Shown: positions 46,346 through 60,125, counted from the first letter of the stretch. The stretch is 64,000 nt of DNA from Camelus bactrianus (GCF_048773025.1 NC_133566.1:8903501-8967500); one strand, 5' to 3'. Numbers and translations are program-made. The notes: generated from the letters alone by a model not told the origin.

Positions 46346-47959
46346 CATTATAGCAATGAAGAATGTTATGCATTGTCTACACATCTGGAGATGGAGGGTT
46401 AGTTTTGCACCTTTCTCTCTACACACATGTCCAGCTCAGGCCTCAGATACCCCACATGGTGTGAGCTGGGCAGACTTCCTCTCCTGGATGACTTCCTCCC
46501 CCTGATGCCCACGGTGTGGATCCTGGAAGCCATGTCCTTTCATGCATAATGCATGTCCTTCTTTGTATTCAGCCTTGTTTCTTACACTAAAATTACATCC
46601 TGTTTCTTTGCTCTCAGAGCCCCACAGGCTCTGTCTTGAGCTTCCTGTGTTCTTAGATTATTTGTATTACCTGTTCTGTGATGCGCTTTCTCCCCGATGG
46701 TGTTACTTTAATTAGTGCTTCCAGGTTTCTTTTGACCTAGCCTCATCTTTCTTCCCTCTTCTACTGCCTCCCCTTACCTGCTACTGTTCCTTCTGCCCTT
46801 TTTAGTTTTGCCTCTTCCTTCACAAACTGGGCCCACGTCTATTGGCTCATCTCTTTCATCTCATTCTTCACTGGTTTCTTGGCGGCCCCAATGTGCCCCA
46901 CCTTCCACCCTGCCGCTGCCTCTATGGAGGCTGACAAACCCTCTCTCCCGAAGGAAGCAAGATGGAGCCTCCCATTCCCGGACCTGTCCAGGCCCTCCCT
47001 GTGCCCACATCCCGAGGTAGACAGCCCGGTGCAGGGAAGAGGCCAGTGCTGGGTGTCAGTCACACAGGGACGTGGCTCCTGGCCTCTGCGCTGTGCTCAT
47101 CTGTGTAAAGTGGGAGTTAGAAGAGCTCCCGATCCACAGGGGCTCTGGGGGACTGGCCATGTTTCAGGTACAATGTTTAGGACATTCTAGCCTGTACACT
47201 CTGGCATCTAGTGGATGCGCAGTTAATGTTTGTCAAATAGCTGAAAAGTTGCATCACTGACATCCAGTCCGAGGCCTGGGGCACAGGAAGTGCCAAGGCA
47301 AAAATGCCCTTGAACTGAACTGAACAGAACTCTCCTTCCCACATTAGATTCGACAGCCCAGACCTCAAACCCGAACCTGACTGTCTTCCTACATCACAGC
47401 CTTTTCTGCTCCAGGTTGAAACCCTTCCAGCATCTATGATTTGACTTCTCAAGAAAACAAAGACCTTAACTGAACCGACCCCCACAGAATCCCTCTTAAA
47501 CAGTTCCTGCTGCCTTTTCTCCTACTGCACGCCTCAAAATAAATCCAATTGTTTCTGCTGATCTGAAGTTTCTATCAAACTCCTATACTTTCTGGGAATT
47601 TAATTACGACAAATATGTCTCTAGGGTTCGTGCCAATTGGATTACTAATCAGGGTCCGCAGCACAGGATCGCGGCGGTGCTTTTGAAGCAGATCTGCGAA
47701 CCAAATCTTCCCTGGGAGGTCTGGCCCCACTCGCCGCCTCCCCCACCGTGGAAAGGCTTTCAGATCCCCTCTCCTTCTGTGGCCTCCTCTCTGCCGGCAG
47801 CTCTCGCGAGGGCGAACAAGAACCTTATCTGCTTTCTCCTTACTTCCCTCTTCCTCCTCCTCATCCTTGACTTTCTTCTCCCTCCACCCTGCTGCTGTGC
47901 CTCAAGATTGTTTTCTTTTCCCTCGGATTTTTAAAGTCCATTTAATCTCATTGGATAAA
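46346..47959. other. Sequence with nothing recognised
   Basis: Moderate GC near 47650-47820 but no exon or promoter call possible. Confidence 0.4.
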
Positions 47960-48075
47960 TTGAGCAGGTGGTATTAGCGTCACTGGCTGAGGAGGAAACG
48001 GAACCACAGAGTGGTTCAGTGACCTGGCGCGTCACTGCCAGAGCTGAAGTTACAAGTGAAGCCCCACCTCTCAGC
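47960..48075 (-). mobile_element. MIR SINE
   Basis: GGCTGAGGAGGAAACGGAAC then AGTGACCTGGCGCGTCACTG, diverged. Confidence 0.45.
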
Positions 48076-48389
48076 CTGTGGCTTTTCCACCATGTCAAAC
48101 CCATACTGATTTTAAAGGGAGTATCAAGGATGGCAGAAGTGGACGTTACCTAGTCTCTACAAAATCTACAAAATGCTATGTTTTTATGCTTAAAGGTTAA
48201 TATCAATAATAAGTAAGGAATCTGCATGAGTTCCCGTTAGTATTTGTATAGAGTGGTACTCAACATCATTAGTCCTTTTCATCCACATTTGTCGTTTGTT
48301 CTTTCAAAAATCATCTACATACGAAACAGAAAACAGTAATTACAAATTCATAGCATTTGAAACTTATAGAACCCTTTTAGAAGCCAACA

Positions 48390-48555
48390 TGTCATTTGAA
48401 TCTTCAGAACAATCTTGAAAGGGTCCCTTATTAACCCCATTGTACAGATCATGAAACTGAGGCTCAGAAAGCTTCAAGGATTTAATGCAAGATACAGCTA
48501 GGAAATGGCAGTGCAGTGACTCAGACACTTTCCTCTTGACTCCAGAGCTCATATT
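48390..48555 (-). mobile_element. MIR SINE
   Basis: CCCCATTGTACAGATCATGA then ACTGAGGCTCAGAAAGCTTC. Confidence 0.65.
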
Positions 48556-49164
48556 CTTTCAATTTCAGCATTCCACTTCACACGTGAAGGGGCTGCATTT
48601 CTAAAACCCATTTAGCTTAGTTTATGAATATTTATTGTCAAGAGTAGAAATGCATCAAATTTACAGACAAACAAGGTAAAGGCAAATCAGTAATATTATG
48701 TTTAGCTATTGATGTGAGATGGAGCTGCTTGCACAATTAGAATTCATTACAGGCAATAGATCTTTTTCATGACTAGGCTTTGCTGGATCTCATTATCTTG
48801 TAAATAGCACCAAAATAAAAGACTTGGGGTTTAATAGGGTAATGAAACAAGTTGATTTAGTCCCCAGTTGAGCACGGTGGGCCAAGGCCTGCCTAATGGC
48901 TCACTCACAGTGCCCTAGAGGGCTGTGGTAGGGCCTAGGGGAACCGACTGGGCTCTGCAGAACTTGTGTGAGTCACCTGCATTTTTGGCACTGGGGGCTT
49001 GATCAGGGTTTCTGTAATGAACTAAGAAGCCAGGACAATTTGAAACTGGATTATACAGCTGTTTGGAAACGCAAAGATTGTTTGTATGAATTACTGGAAT
49101 AAAATTATATCCCAAGTTAAAATACCAAAATGCCTAAATCCACTTAGTACAAGGAGATGTGCTT
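48556..49164. other. Sequence with nothing recognised
   Basis: No gene or clear repeat family seen. Confidence 0.4.
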
Positions 49165-49700
49165 CCCTCTAAGCCAGAGATTCTTCATCTTGGGTCTGTG
49201 GATGAACTTCAGGTGGCATGTGAGTGTGCTGAAGATCAGGGGCCAGACTGAGGGGATGTGTGTTTAAGTGTGTGTTTCTTGAGAGAGACTTTGGAACTTC
49301 TGTGGGTTTCGCAAAGGCAGAGAGGATGGCTAGCCACTGATAGAGAGGCCTGCGGACCCCTAGGGAGTAAGCCCTCCTGAAAAGAGGGGCGAGCAGAGGG
49401 AGGTCCAGGCAGAACTGAGGAAATCAGCCAACTATATGTCAGATGTTTTAATAAAATTATTCTCAAGGAAGCGTCACATGAATCACAGATGGTGTGACTG
49501 GATTTCATGATGAGGGGTGATTACTGGTGACTTTTGACCTGGGGCCTATGGGTGCACCATGTGGGGTTCATAAACTCCCTGAAGTCAGGGGCAACCTTTG
49601 CATGTATGTGCATATGAACATATTTCTAAGGAGACGAGCTCAGCTCTCATCAGAGTCAGAGAGAGCCCTTGATCCCCAAAGGTTAAGAACCACTGAGGTG
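49165..49700. mobile_element. hAT-type element, interrupted
   Basis: Left part TTCATCTTGGGTCTGTGGAT; right part CATAAACTCCCTGAAGTCAG to GGTTAAGAACCACTGAGG. The middle (about 49260-49520) differs from the family and may be an insertion. Confidence 0.45.
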
Positions 49701-50984
49701 AAAGAATTGTTCACAAAGCTTTGAGCTTCCGGCAGTGACAGTGATTTGGGTTCCTTCCTGTGTCCCAGGCCCACCTTTATATACTCTTTTTTTCCATCTC
49801 TCTTTTGACTTGACGAAGCAGTGTGCTAAGTGCAGAATAATGCAGTCCAATCTGAATACACAAGAGCTGAGAAGGGAGGGTTTAAGGAGGGGGAGGATTC
49901 TGAGGGGATTAATCCAAGAAGATTTCCCAGAAGAGGCCTCTCTTGAAGGGAGGTCGAGTGGGTCTGCTCAGCACTTGAGTCCTGAACTGGCAGGCAGGAG
50001 GAAGAAGCCTTAGGCCGGGAGGTATGGACAGAAGGGCTTGGGCTGACCACGTAATTTGAGTATTGAGTTCACATATAAGACAAGGGATTTCCCCTTTGAT
50101 CGTGAAGACGCTCTAAATGAAGAAGGCCACTACCAGACGGAGCACTTCACTGGCTATTTATCATTGTTAGGCGGGCAGGAGGAATTGACTGACCTGTTGG
50201 GCTAATCAGAATTCTGAGCAATGGCTTCATTACATGACAATTCAGTGCACAAGACTGATACAGCTCCTGTCCTCATTAACAATATAAATATGTCTTTAAA
50301 ATAACATTTTGGAATGGAACACAGAATCATAATAAGTTTCTTCCCTCTCTGAACTGCTTTGAATTGATTCTCACCTAGTTGTGTGGATGGCACTTAGGCT
50401 ATGGAACTCCCAAAAACAGCTACAAGGCATGAGTTACGGTGTATCATTCACACCTTGCCAGGGTTCCTAGCTCTCATAAAAGAAGCTGTTCTTGACATCA
50501 GTGGCAAATCTCCAGGAAAAGACTGGAATTGTGACAGGACTGCCTCAGAATAATCTGAAATCCAAGTGGTGCTCTTAAGCTTCCCAGTTCATTCCCAGCA
50601 AGAGCCGGAGGCTGCTGCTGGTATGCCCCCATTTATGTAATAGGTGTGCTTCTGAAAACCAGTGAGTAAATTACACACATGGAGTAAATGACAAACATAT
50701 ACATACATAATGAAGCTTTGAGTTAACATAATGTGGTCACTATTGCAAATCAAGTTTTTGTAAAGTGAAGTGTCTTTGTGTAATGTGAATATCACCACTG
50801 ATTTTATAAGCCTGGGTTTTTGTGTATTGAGTTTACTTAAATTGAAACCTATTGGTATGTGAGCCTACAGAACTAGTCATTGCTGTCTTCATGGTTCAAG
50901 CTGATTGGGTCAATATTTTCATAAGGTCTCTAATTCTCTTGAGTTGGGAGCAGGTAGTCCTGTTACATGAACCTATCCAAATTG
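49701..50984. other. Sequence with nothing recognised
   Basis: No gene recognised. Confidence 0.4.
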
Positions 50985-52415
50985 AACATACAAAAAAAAA
51001 ATTAAATAAACCCACACACTTACGATCAATTAATCTACAACAAAGGAGGCAAGAACATACAATGGAGAAAAGACAATCTCTTCAGCAAGTGGTGCTGGGA
51101 AAACCGGACAGCCACCTGTAAATCAATGAAGTTAGAACATTCCCTCACACCATACACAAAAATAAACTCAAAATGCCTTTATAGGACACTATAAATCTCC
51201 TAGAAGAGAACATAGGCAAAACATTCTCTGACATGAGTCATAGCAATGTTCTCCTAGGTCAGTCTCCCAAAGCAATAAGGAAATAAAAGCAAAAATAAAC
51301 AAATGGGGTCTAATTAAACTTATAAGCTTTTGCACAGCAAAGGAAACTATAAACAAAACAAAAAGACAACCTATGGAATGGGAGAAAATATTTGCAAATG
51401 AAGCAACTGACAAGGGCTTTATTTCCAGAATATACAAACAGCTCATACAACTCAATAACAAGAAAATAAACAACCCAGTCAAAAAATGAACAGAACGTTT
51501 GAATAGACATCTCTCTAGTGAAGACATACAGATGGCCAATAGGCACATGAAAAGATGCTCAACATCACTATCAGAGAAATGCAAATCAAAACTACAATGA
51601 GGTATAACCTCACACTGGTCAGAATGGACATCATTAAAAAGTCCACAAACAATAAATGCTCAAGAATGTGTGCAGAAAAGGGAACCCTCCTACACTATTG
51701 GTGGGAATATAATAAGCTGGTGTAGCTGTCATGGAGAACAGTATGGAGTTTCCTTTAAAAACTAAAAATAGAGTTACCGTATGATCCAGCAATCCCATTC
51801 AGAAAATATCTGGAGAAAACTTTAAATTTGAAAAGACACCTGCACCCCAGTATTCATAGCAGCACTATTTTACAATAGCCAAGGCATGGAAGCAACCTAA
51901 ATGTCTTATCGACAGAGGACTGGATAAAGAAGTTGTAGTATATGTATACAATAGAATACTACTCAGGCATAAAAAAGAATGAAATAATGCCATTTGCAGC
52001 AATATGGATGGACCTAGAGATGATCATACTAAGTGAAGTTAGCCAGACAGAGAAAGACAATGTCATATGATATCACTTTCATGTGGAATCTAAAAAAAAA
52101 AGAACTTATTTACAAAACAAAACAGACTCACAGACATAAAAAACAAACTTATGCTTACCAGGAGGGTAAGGGGATGGGGGAAGGATAAATTGGGAGTTTG
52201 GGATTTGCAGATACACACTACTATATATAAAATAGGTAAACAACAAGGTCCTACTGTATAGCATGAGGGACGATATTCAATACCTTGTAATGGCCTATAA
52301 TGAAAAAGAATATGAAAAGGAATGTATATATATGTATAACTGAATCATTATGCTGTGCACCAGAAGCTAACACAGCATTGTAAATCGACTATACTTCAAT
52401 TTAAAAAAAATTAGT
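50985..52415 (+). mobile_element. L1 3' part: ORF2 C-terminus and 3'UTR
   Basis: AAATAAACCCACACACTTAC near 51004, AAGTGGTGCTGGGAAAACCG near 51087, GATGGACCTAGAGATGATCA near 52007, then ATGCTTACCAGGAGGGTAAG and a terminal ACTATACTTCAATTTAAAAA. About 1.4 kb, better preserved than the other L1 pieces, but with no long ORF2 frame. Confidence 0.85.
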
Positions 52416-52789
52416 ATTATAATCAAATAAGACTTGCAACAAATTTAAAATAAGAAATGATTTGTGTGGTAATTGTGTCAAAATATTAAGCAGTTTCTGT
52501 AAATGACTATAATTAGTGTGACTCCCGCAGTCCAGTGAAACGTTTGTAGGGACAGAGGTTGTTCAGGAGAGTGTTGAACAAAACTGCCTGGTGGCCTCTT
52601 CTAGGGCCACTGTATCCATGACTCAAGCCTTTCCAGCTGGTCATTCCAATGGCCCAGCTTTCAAGGAGATTTATGGTGTCAGACCTCACCCTGTGAGAGC
52701 AAATCAGATAAGCCGCACTGGCCGTAACCTCATTCCTCATCAGTTCTTCCCCTACTCCTGGATCTTTCCTATCGCATGGGAACATGCTA
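52416..52789. other. Sequence with nothing recognised
   Basis: Open frames without known domain. Confidence 0.4.
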
Positions 52790-53300
52790 TAATCTCTCTC
52801 ATCATTAAAACCCTCCCTTGACCTTACAGCCTCCTCCAGCTACTGCCCCCATGGCTCTGCTTCCCTTTACAGCAAAACTCACCCAGAGAGTTGTCTATAC
52901 TTGGTAAAGAACCCACTTCTGCTCCTCCCATTCTCCTCCAAACCCACTGCAGACAGGCTTTCCTCCCCCAAAACTACTCTTGTCAGGACTACTAGTGGCT
53001 CCCTTGGTGTCAGATCCAGTGGTCCTTGCTCAGTCTTCATCAAGGAACAGAGTTTGGCACCCTTGGCCACTGTTTCCTTCTTCAAGCATGTTCTTCACTT
53101 GGCTTTCAGGACACCACACTCTTTGGGTTTTACTCTTACCTCACCAACCACTAACTTCTCAGTCGTTGTTGCTGCTTCCCCCTCCTCTTCCTAACCCCTA
53201 AACCCTGCAGTGCCCTGAGGATTAGTCCGTGGCCTTCTCTTTTCTAGCTATGTCCACCTCCCAGGTGACCCTATCTGGTCTGATGGCTTACGTAGTTTGA
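52790..53300 (+). mobile_element. L2 LINE, internal part
   Basis: CTTTCAGGACACCACACTCT near 53102, TAACCCCTAAACCCTGCAGT near 53192, then GGCCTTCTCTTTTCTAGCTA match L2 internal sequence. Confidence 0.65.
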
Positions 53301-53435
53301 ATATACTGATGTGGTGATGCCAAAGTTACTCTAATGAATGTGTAACAGCAAACTGTGATCAGTGGGGGAAGAAAAGGTGCACGGTGCTATGAGATCACAT
53401 ACCAGGGGTTCCTGTTCCCGTCTAGAACAGGGAAC

Positions 53436-53450
53436 GGGGGGGGGGGGGGG
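53436..53450 (+). repeat. G homopolymer, 15 bases
   Basis: Fifteen consecutive G. Could form a quadruplex or be a sequencing length estimate. Confidence 0.9.
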
Positions 53451-53484
53451 CAGCGCAGACTTTGAGTTGCAAGCCATTATTCAG

Positions 53485-53665
53485 CCAGGGATCTGTTTTT
53501 GCAAATGAAGTTTTACTGGAAGTCAGCCACCCCCATTTGTTTTGTCATCTAAGATTGCTTTTGCACTACAGTGGCAGAGTTGAATTGTTGCAAGAGAGAC
53601 TACACAGCTTGCAAACCTGACAGTATTTACTATGTCCCTTTATAAGAAAATCTGTTGACCCCTGG
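53485..53665 (-). mobile_element. hAT-Charlie-type nonautonomous DNA transposon
   Basis: AAGTTTTACTGGAAGTCAGC, TACAGTGGCAGAGTTGAATT and GACAGTATTTACTATGTCCC then TGTTGACCCCTGG; same family as 61.4 kb, in the other orientation. Confidence 0.65.
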
Positions 53666-53904
53666 GCCAGAAGATCAGAGAACAGATGATATTTGAGTTG
53701 AGGTCAGAAAGGCTAATGTGAGTTATCCAGATGAAGAAAGGGGGAGAGTGTTCCAAGCCATCGGAACAGCACGTGTCTGAGCCTTGTGGGGGAAAGGAGC
53801 ATGGGGGATCAGGGACCTGATGGAAAGCTAGTGTACCTGCAGAACGAGAGCAAGCATGAGGCTGCTCAGAGATGGAGGTGGTTGTGTCCTTCACAAACAC
53901 TGCC

Positions 53905-54030
53905 TAAAGCAGTGCTTCCACAACTTGATTGTGTCTAAGAGCCACATGTTAACATGCAGATTCTGGTTCATCAGATCTGGAGTGGGTCTGTGATTTGCAT
54001 TTCGAACAAGGTTCCAAGTGATGCCTAAGT
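53905..54030 (+). mobile_element. MER5-like hAT element
   Basis: TTAACATGCAGATTCTGGTT then GTGGGTCTGTGATTTGCATT and CCAAGTGATGCC. Confidence 0.55.
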
Positions 54031-54719
54031 AGCAAGTGCCATATGCCACCTGGAAAGTCAAAGGGCATGATCTCATTAAAGCTGAGTGGTTGGATGAGGA
54101 GCTTGATGGGGAGGAAGGAATCAAGAATGATTCCAGGTTTCTAACTTGAACAGCCCATTGGTGTCACTTACTGGGAAGGGCAGCCTAGGGACCAAGCAAG
54201 TTTGAATGTGGAGAGGATGAGTTAAATTTCAGATGAGTTGAATGTGTGGTGTCTATGAGACATTTACATGTAGACCAGCAGGTAGTTGAATATTCTGGAA
54301 GGGAGGGATTCGGATTAAGGAATGGTTTTTCAAAAGTAGATGAGTGCATGTGGAATGTCTTCATAGGCTTAGGGGAAGGTATAAGAGATGGGGCAAGATA
54401 TTATGGTCATGAGTCCAAAGGAATTGCTATCTGTGGGGAGGACAAGGTGGGGGTGTGGCAAACAAGAATAAGTATTTATGTAGATGTGGTGGGTGGAGCT
54501 TGAGGACGCTCTCACTGCTGGCCTCAATCTTCTTTGTGGAAAAGAAAGCAAGACCTATGAAGGGATTGGGTGGAGAAGAGAAGACAGGGAGGAACGAATT
54601 TCTGGCATGTGAATGCGTGCCAGTGTATATGCAAAATATCAAAAATTTGCATCTTCTGATAAAATTTTATTTTATTGTCTTTTAAGGAACGTGGTTAAGT
54701 GTCATTTTAGAAAAAGCAC
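54031..54719. other. Sequence with nothing recognised
   Basis: No gene recognised. Confidence 0.4.
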
Positions 54720-54870
54720 AGAACATAGAAAGAGTCAAGAAAACTGCTATTGTCCTACTATTTGACCCTTGACAGATCCTTTCCCCTCTCTGGGCCTCAG
54801 TTCTCTCATTTGTAAAATGAGAGGGGTCGGGATTGATCGCTAAAGCGTCATCTGATTTTCTGGTTCTGAC
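54720..54870 (+). mobile_element. MIR SINE
   Basis: CCTCTCTGGGCCTCAGTTCT then CTCATTTGTAAAATGAGAGG. Confidence 0.65.
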
Positions 54871-55129
54871 TCAATACAATCAAAGATTTTTAAATGTAGC
54901 ATATAAAGAAATACTTAATAGAAATATTTACATTTTATCTTGAATCTTAATGAGGAATACCTATTCTGCCTAGAATTGGATGAGAGTCAAATAAACATTT
55001 TCATTTCAAGTCACCCTGAAGGGATTCAGTGCATTTAAAGGATAAGAAATAAGTAGGGAGTTAAGTCTTGCAGAATTTCTGACTAAGGCTACACGACACT
55101 ATAGGAACAACACTTACAATCTTCAAAGC

Positions 55130-55255
55130 GTATGGTAATTGTGAATGCATCTTCACAAAATGCCCTGGGAGGTTGTTAACTTCCTTTTAAGATGGTGTAG
55201 AAACTGAGAGAAGGAATTTGTGACTTGCCTAAGGCTTTGGAAGGACTCCTGCAAT
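55130..55255 (-). mobile_element. Possible MIR SINE
   Basis: CTTTTAAGATGGTGTAGAAA then AATTTGTGACTTGCCTAAGG, diverged. Confidence 0.4.
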
Positions 55256-55809
55256 CCTGTTCATTAAATCTAGGGCCTGAAGAACAGTCTTGTTTGGCTG
55301 ATTTTCTTTACTTGAAGTCAGAGCTCTGGAGAAAGCCTCTGGGGCACCTGGGCCCCATCACCTCCACCTTCACCTTCATGTAATGACATAAAGTCTAGCC
55401 TATCAACAGGGGTTCCTTCTTTCAGGGGATATTTGAGAAGCTCCTGGAGAGCTGAGACCATGTACAGTTCATCTTGACATTTCCTACAGTAGTTGAATAG
55501 GAATTTATTTCTTTTTAAGCATTATTTTTTAGAATGAGAAAATTAGATTTTGCCCAGCAAAGGTCTAGCTACAACCCGAAAGTAATGCAAAAGTAAAACT
55601 CAGGTTCAGAGTTTTGCTTACTGAGAATGTGGTTCTTCCACCGAGTTCTGCCAGGAAATTCGTTTTTGCCCAATCTGCTCTCTGGGATAAGAAAGTGGAT
55701 CTCAGCCTTTCACTCAGTTGCTGTGTGCCAGTGCAACTTAAGTCCATCTTTTCTGTTTTCCCATCTAGAAGTCCAAAATGATAGTGCCCCATCCTATCTA
55801 CCTCAAAGG

Positions 55810-55950
55810 CTTTTTAATTTTTTTAATTGAAGTATAGTCAGTTACAGTGTGTCAATTTCTGGTTTACAGCACAATGTCCCAGGCATGCATATATATACAT
55901 ATATTCTTTTTCATATTCTTTTTCATTAAAGGTTATTACAAGATACTCAA
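55810..55950 (-). mobile_element. L1 3' end, antisense
   Basis: TTAATTGAAGTATAGTCAGT, then TTTACAGCACAATGTCCCAG and GGTTATTACAAGATACTC. Confidence 0.75.
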
Positions 55951-58361
55951 AGGCTTTTGTGAAGATACCTCTTAAGTACTTAGAGCTCTTAGGAAAAAGG
56001 TGTTATATATATGCAAAGTATTGTCACATATACACACTAGATGCTTTATATCCAATATAAATTTTAAAGCCAAAATAAGAAAGTTTGTCGAGTACTTGTT
56101 AAGAAATATAAATGGCTGTACTGATACGTATCTGTTTCACAGGGAAGTTAAAAGAAGTAATTGATACTTGTAAAGTTCCTTGAAGTCTTTGAATTAAAGA
56201 GTCTAGAATTTACAAGCTATGATTACCTTCTGTATTATAAATGTTATAATTAATACACACACATATTTTCCAATTCAGATGCAGAGCTAGGACTTGTTTA
56301 AAATGAATAAACCCTTTGAAATGACTATTTTGGGGAGTAGCCTCTCTAGCCTCTCAAGTTCTCACTCATTTGGGTGGGCACCAATTGATGCGGACTCCAG
56401 TCTCCCCTGAGTACTTTTACCACCTGTATTTTGTAATTTTAGTAATCTGCCTTGCCTTCGTGGCAGGAAGAATTGAAATAACCCTGTGTTATGATTTACT
56501 CAAGCTTGACAGGAATCAGGAGCCAAATAAAAGGGAAGACAGCTATTTCTCTGTCTAATAAGGTGACCTCAGATTGCTGGATGTTCCCTGTGACATTTGC
56601 TTGAAAATTTTTCTTCCAGCTTCATTAAACTGTCTTTGGGAGGTAGCAACTAAATATTCCCCGTGGTCTAGATGTTCACGTTCCCCAATGATTGGCCCTG
56701 CAGCTGGAAGGAGAGTTGGGATACACAAGTGGGTGGGCTGGGATCAGGGCAGACAGTGGGGGCAGTCCCAGGCAGGGCAAGGGAGTCACCAGTGTTCTTT
56801 AAATAGCAAAGACCTTTGGGCATTTTAAGAAATATACTATACTTACAGTCATTTGCTGAGACAGTACATACAGTTAGTTCAGATTACAAATGACTGTCCC
56901 ATTGAGGTGCATACTGTTCAGAAGGACAGAGAACAAAGTGCCCCTGCCCAGGCTCGCCTGGTCAGAGTGTACTAGGGGAAACCAAAAGGAGATTGCTGTC
57001 TTTATAGTTCTAAAACCCTTGAATGCTGTTCATTGTAAAATTCTTTCAAGTTCGCTATAGACTTGAAATTTTTCTAGTACAATGCTGGAGGGAAAAAAAT
57101 AAAGAAGTGCCTCTTTACTTCACGACCACTTCTCTCTACCTCAAACATCACCAGATACACAGGATAAGAACCCCCCAGATCTATTTAATTGCATTGTAAG
57201 TTATATATTCTAGAATGTTCTCTAAAGTGAATATTAGGCATTTCTCTCTCATCATCCAAAGAAGTGACAACAAGGTGATTAGAGCCATGCATGGCAACAG
57301 GTTCTTAAACATACTGAAATCATACAGGAAATAGGAATGATAATGACAAATCTTCACACACACATTACTAAACACCTAGGGAGCCAAAAGTGACCTGAGA
57401 TTTTCCTTTTTTGGAGATGGGTGAGAGGGGAAGGGGAAGAGAAAAACAGCTGCTAGTAAATTAAAAAAGGCGATGGTTGTCATCATATGGGGTACCCAGT
57501 AGGTTCTTTAAAATGGAACTGACTATTTAAGAAGTAAATTAACCAAACCTCATGGTTGAATTATTTTTGCATGAAGATTGTATTTACCCCAATCGGGGAC
57601 ACATGCTTTGAAACTTGGACTGCCTGGAAAATTCAAGATGGGTGATATACCAGCACTCTGATTCCAGTCTCCCTTTGTACTTCATAGAGCTGGAAGAAAA
57701 CATTTGAGATAAAGCTCTAGGAAGAATTGTCATGAATCTCATTTTATGTTAAGGGACAATTGGCGTTTTGAATTGGAGTCCTGGGGCTGAAAGCACATGT
57801 GCATAATGTAAATATCTTAATTATCATTCATTATGCATCTTCAGGAGGTACATTATTATACATAATTGTGCATCTGCCTCTAAAGAGGTAGGCTCCTACC
57901 TACAGTGACCACATTTCCCAAATCCCAAACTGAGAAGCGTAATTGGAAACGTGGTCTGACAAGGAGATTGGATTTTTTAAAATCTGGGCCGTCCTGGAAA
58001 CGCTCACACGTCCCTTGGCAGGCGCTGTGCCCAATGTGTGTGCACTTTTTAACCGAGGATGAGGAGACTAAGCTGGGCTCAAGTCTGTAAGACCATAAAG
58101 CGAGGCGGGGGCGGGGGACTGCTCTGCAGAGGGAAAAGGTCAGAAGGAGGTCATGGCTGGGTGACCTCAGAGCCGTTTGGTTGTGTATCTTTTGCAGCTG
58201 GGGAGAGTAAAGGAGTTCCATAATGGAGGTTTTAGGAACAAGAGAACAAGGTCTCCATTTGGCAGGAGAAGAAGGGGAGAAGAGGAAAAGAAACTAATAT
58301 TTCCAAGGGCAGGCGGTACCTCACTTAGACTGGGGGGCTGGGGCCCCAGGCTCACTGTGTG
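55951..58361. other. Sequence with nothing recognised
   Basis: About 2.4 kb without a recognised gene or repeat. Confidence 0.4.
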
Positions 58362-58735
58362 CAGGCCGAATTGTGTCCCCCCAAATTTATATGGTGAAGT
58401 CCTAATGCCCAGCACCTCAGAATGTGACTGGATTTGGAGACAGGGTCTTTAATTAAGTTAAAGTGACATCATTAGGGTGGGCCCTAATCCAATCTGCTTG
58501 GTGTCTTTATAAGAAGAGGAGATTAGGACCACATACAGAGGGAAGACCACTTGAAGACATGGGGGATGGCAACCATTTACAACCAAGACAATAGACCTCT
58601 GAATAAACCAACCTTTGCAACACCTTGATCCCAGACTTCCAGCCTCCAGAACTGGGAGACAATACGTTTCTGTTGTTTCAGCCACCCAGTCTGTGAGGCT
58701 TTGTTACGGAGCCCTAGTGAACTCATGCACAAGCG
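58362..58735 (+). mobile_element. Solitary MaLR-type LTR fossil
   Basis: Sense MLT1-like LTR: GTGTCCCCCCAAATTTATAT near 58372, GGTGGGCCCTAATCCAATCT near 58476, and GTTGTTTCAGCCACCCAGTC near 58671. Solitary and old. Confidence 0.75.
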
Positions 58736-59404
58736 TCGTGTTGATGCAATGCCCGGGGGTCCGGCGGGAGGGGAACCAGCTGGGCCTGGGAGAGACCAGG
58801 CTGTTTGGGACGGCTCGGTCCTGGTGTTATACTCACCTGCTCCTTGCAGCAAGCTTCCAGGAGAAACTTTTAATTAGACAGTGTGACCCTCTCTGAGGCC
58901 TTGCAGGCTATGGGTTTCCTACCCCAGGCTGCAGCCCCTCCGGAGTGATTTTGAGCCTCATGTGCTTCCAGGATGAAGCAGGACTTTTATGAAACCAGCT
59001 TGCCAAGACTCTGAGGGGCTTGTCTGGGGATTCCCGATGATAGAGCTGATGGGGATCATGAAATGGTATCATCTTCAACTGACGCCCCAACAGCTGTGTG
59101 AGTTTGATGTCCGCTTGCGGTTAGCTCACTTCCACCTGTTCCCAGCATGCCTGCTTTTTCCCTGAAGAAATGGGCTTGACATTAACCAAGACACCATCCC
59201 GCCATTTGTCTCTTCCCTAGGCAAACTATGAGGTCTGGACTCGTCAGCCTGAGAACACAGAGGCAGAGAGGGGCCACGATCAGGCTGCGCAGACAAGGAG
59301 GAAGGAAACGAGATGCTGCCTGCCGCACTCTGCCCCTCCTGTGCGTGTCCCCTGCACGAGGGCCACTGTAGCCGTTGACTGTGCTCCGTCTCACTCCCTC
59401 CCAC
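58736..59404. other. Sequence with nothing recognised
   Basis: No gene recognised. Confidence 0.4.
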
Positions 59405-59520
59405 ATCCAGCTTATGAGGTAGGTACTATCATTTTCTACATTTTGTAGGTGAGGAAACAGAGGCTCAGAGAGTGAAAGGGCCAGGGGCAGAAGCCAGGTC
59501 TGCATGACTCAAAGCTTATG
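59405..59520 (-). mobile_element. MIR SINE
   Basis: TTATGAGGTAGGTACTATCA then TAGGTGAGGAAACAGAGGCT. Confidence 0.7.
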
Positions 59521-60004
59521 CCCCTAATTACCCTACTTACTACCTCCCCCCTTAAAGGCTATAAATACATCATCCTGGACTTAGTCATTGAATCTGGGGA
59601 TGCTAAAATGAAAGGACAGCTTCCTTCCGAACCCTCCTGGTACACATCCTGAAACCCAAAGGAGGCACTTCAGGGCAAATTGAAGGCAGTCGTCTCTGTG
59701 TAGTGGGGAACAAAAATACTACTTGTTTTTTTAACCTCAAGTTGTAGAGCCTGAAAAGATTGGCTTGAGAAGGGTCTAGATCAGTTCCCTAGACACCTAG
59801 AGGGTAGAAATGCAGGGATTGCTGTTCTCAAAGCAAAACAAACAAAAATGCTCCCAACCTGACACAGAATTTATATATAATCCCCCTAAGACTGTGCAGG
59901 CAGCCAAAGCCACAAATGCTTTGACCTTGGGGCAAGATTTTTGTCAAGTCCATCAATTCTGGCTTTCGACTAGTAATTTAGCCTCATCTTCACAACCATC
60001 ATAG

Positions 60005-60125
60005 CTAACCCATCCTGAGCTCCTACTGCACGTCAGCCACTGTTTGATCTCATTGAATCTTCACAGCAACCCTGAGATACAGACTATCACCATCCCCATT
60101 TTACAGATGAGGAACTTGAGGCCAT
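60005..60125 (-). mobile_element. MIR SINE
   Basis: CCTACTGCACGTCAGCCACT then CCCCATTTTACAGATGAGGA. Confidence 0.7.

Noticed and set aside
48900-48920. CACAGTG heptamer as a possible V(D)J recombination signal
   Set aside because: No A-rich nonamer at 12 or 23 bases and no coding flank.
53985-54005. ATTTGCAT octamer as an Ig promoter or enhancer site
   Set aside because: It lies in a MER5-like repeat with no other Ig regulatory motif.
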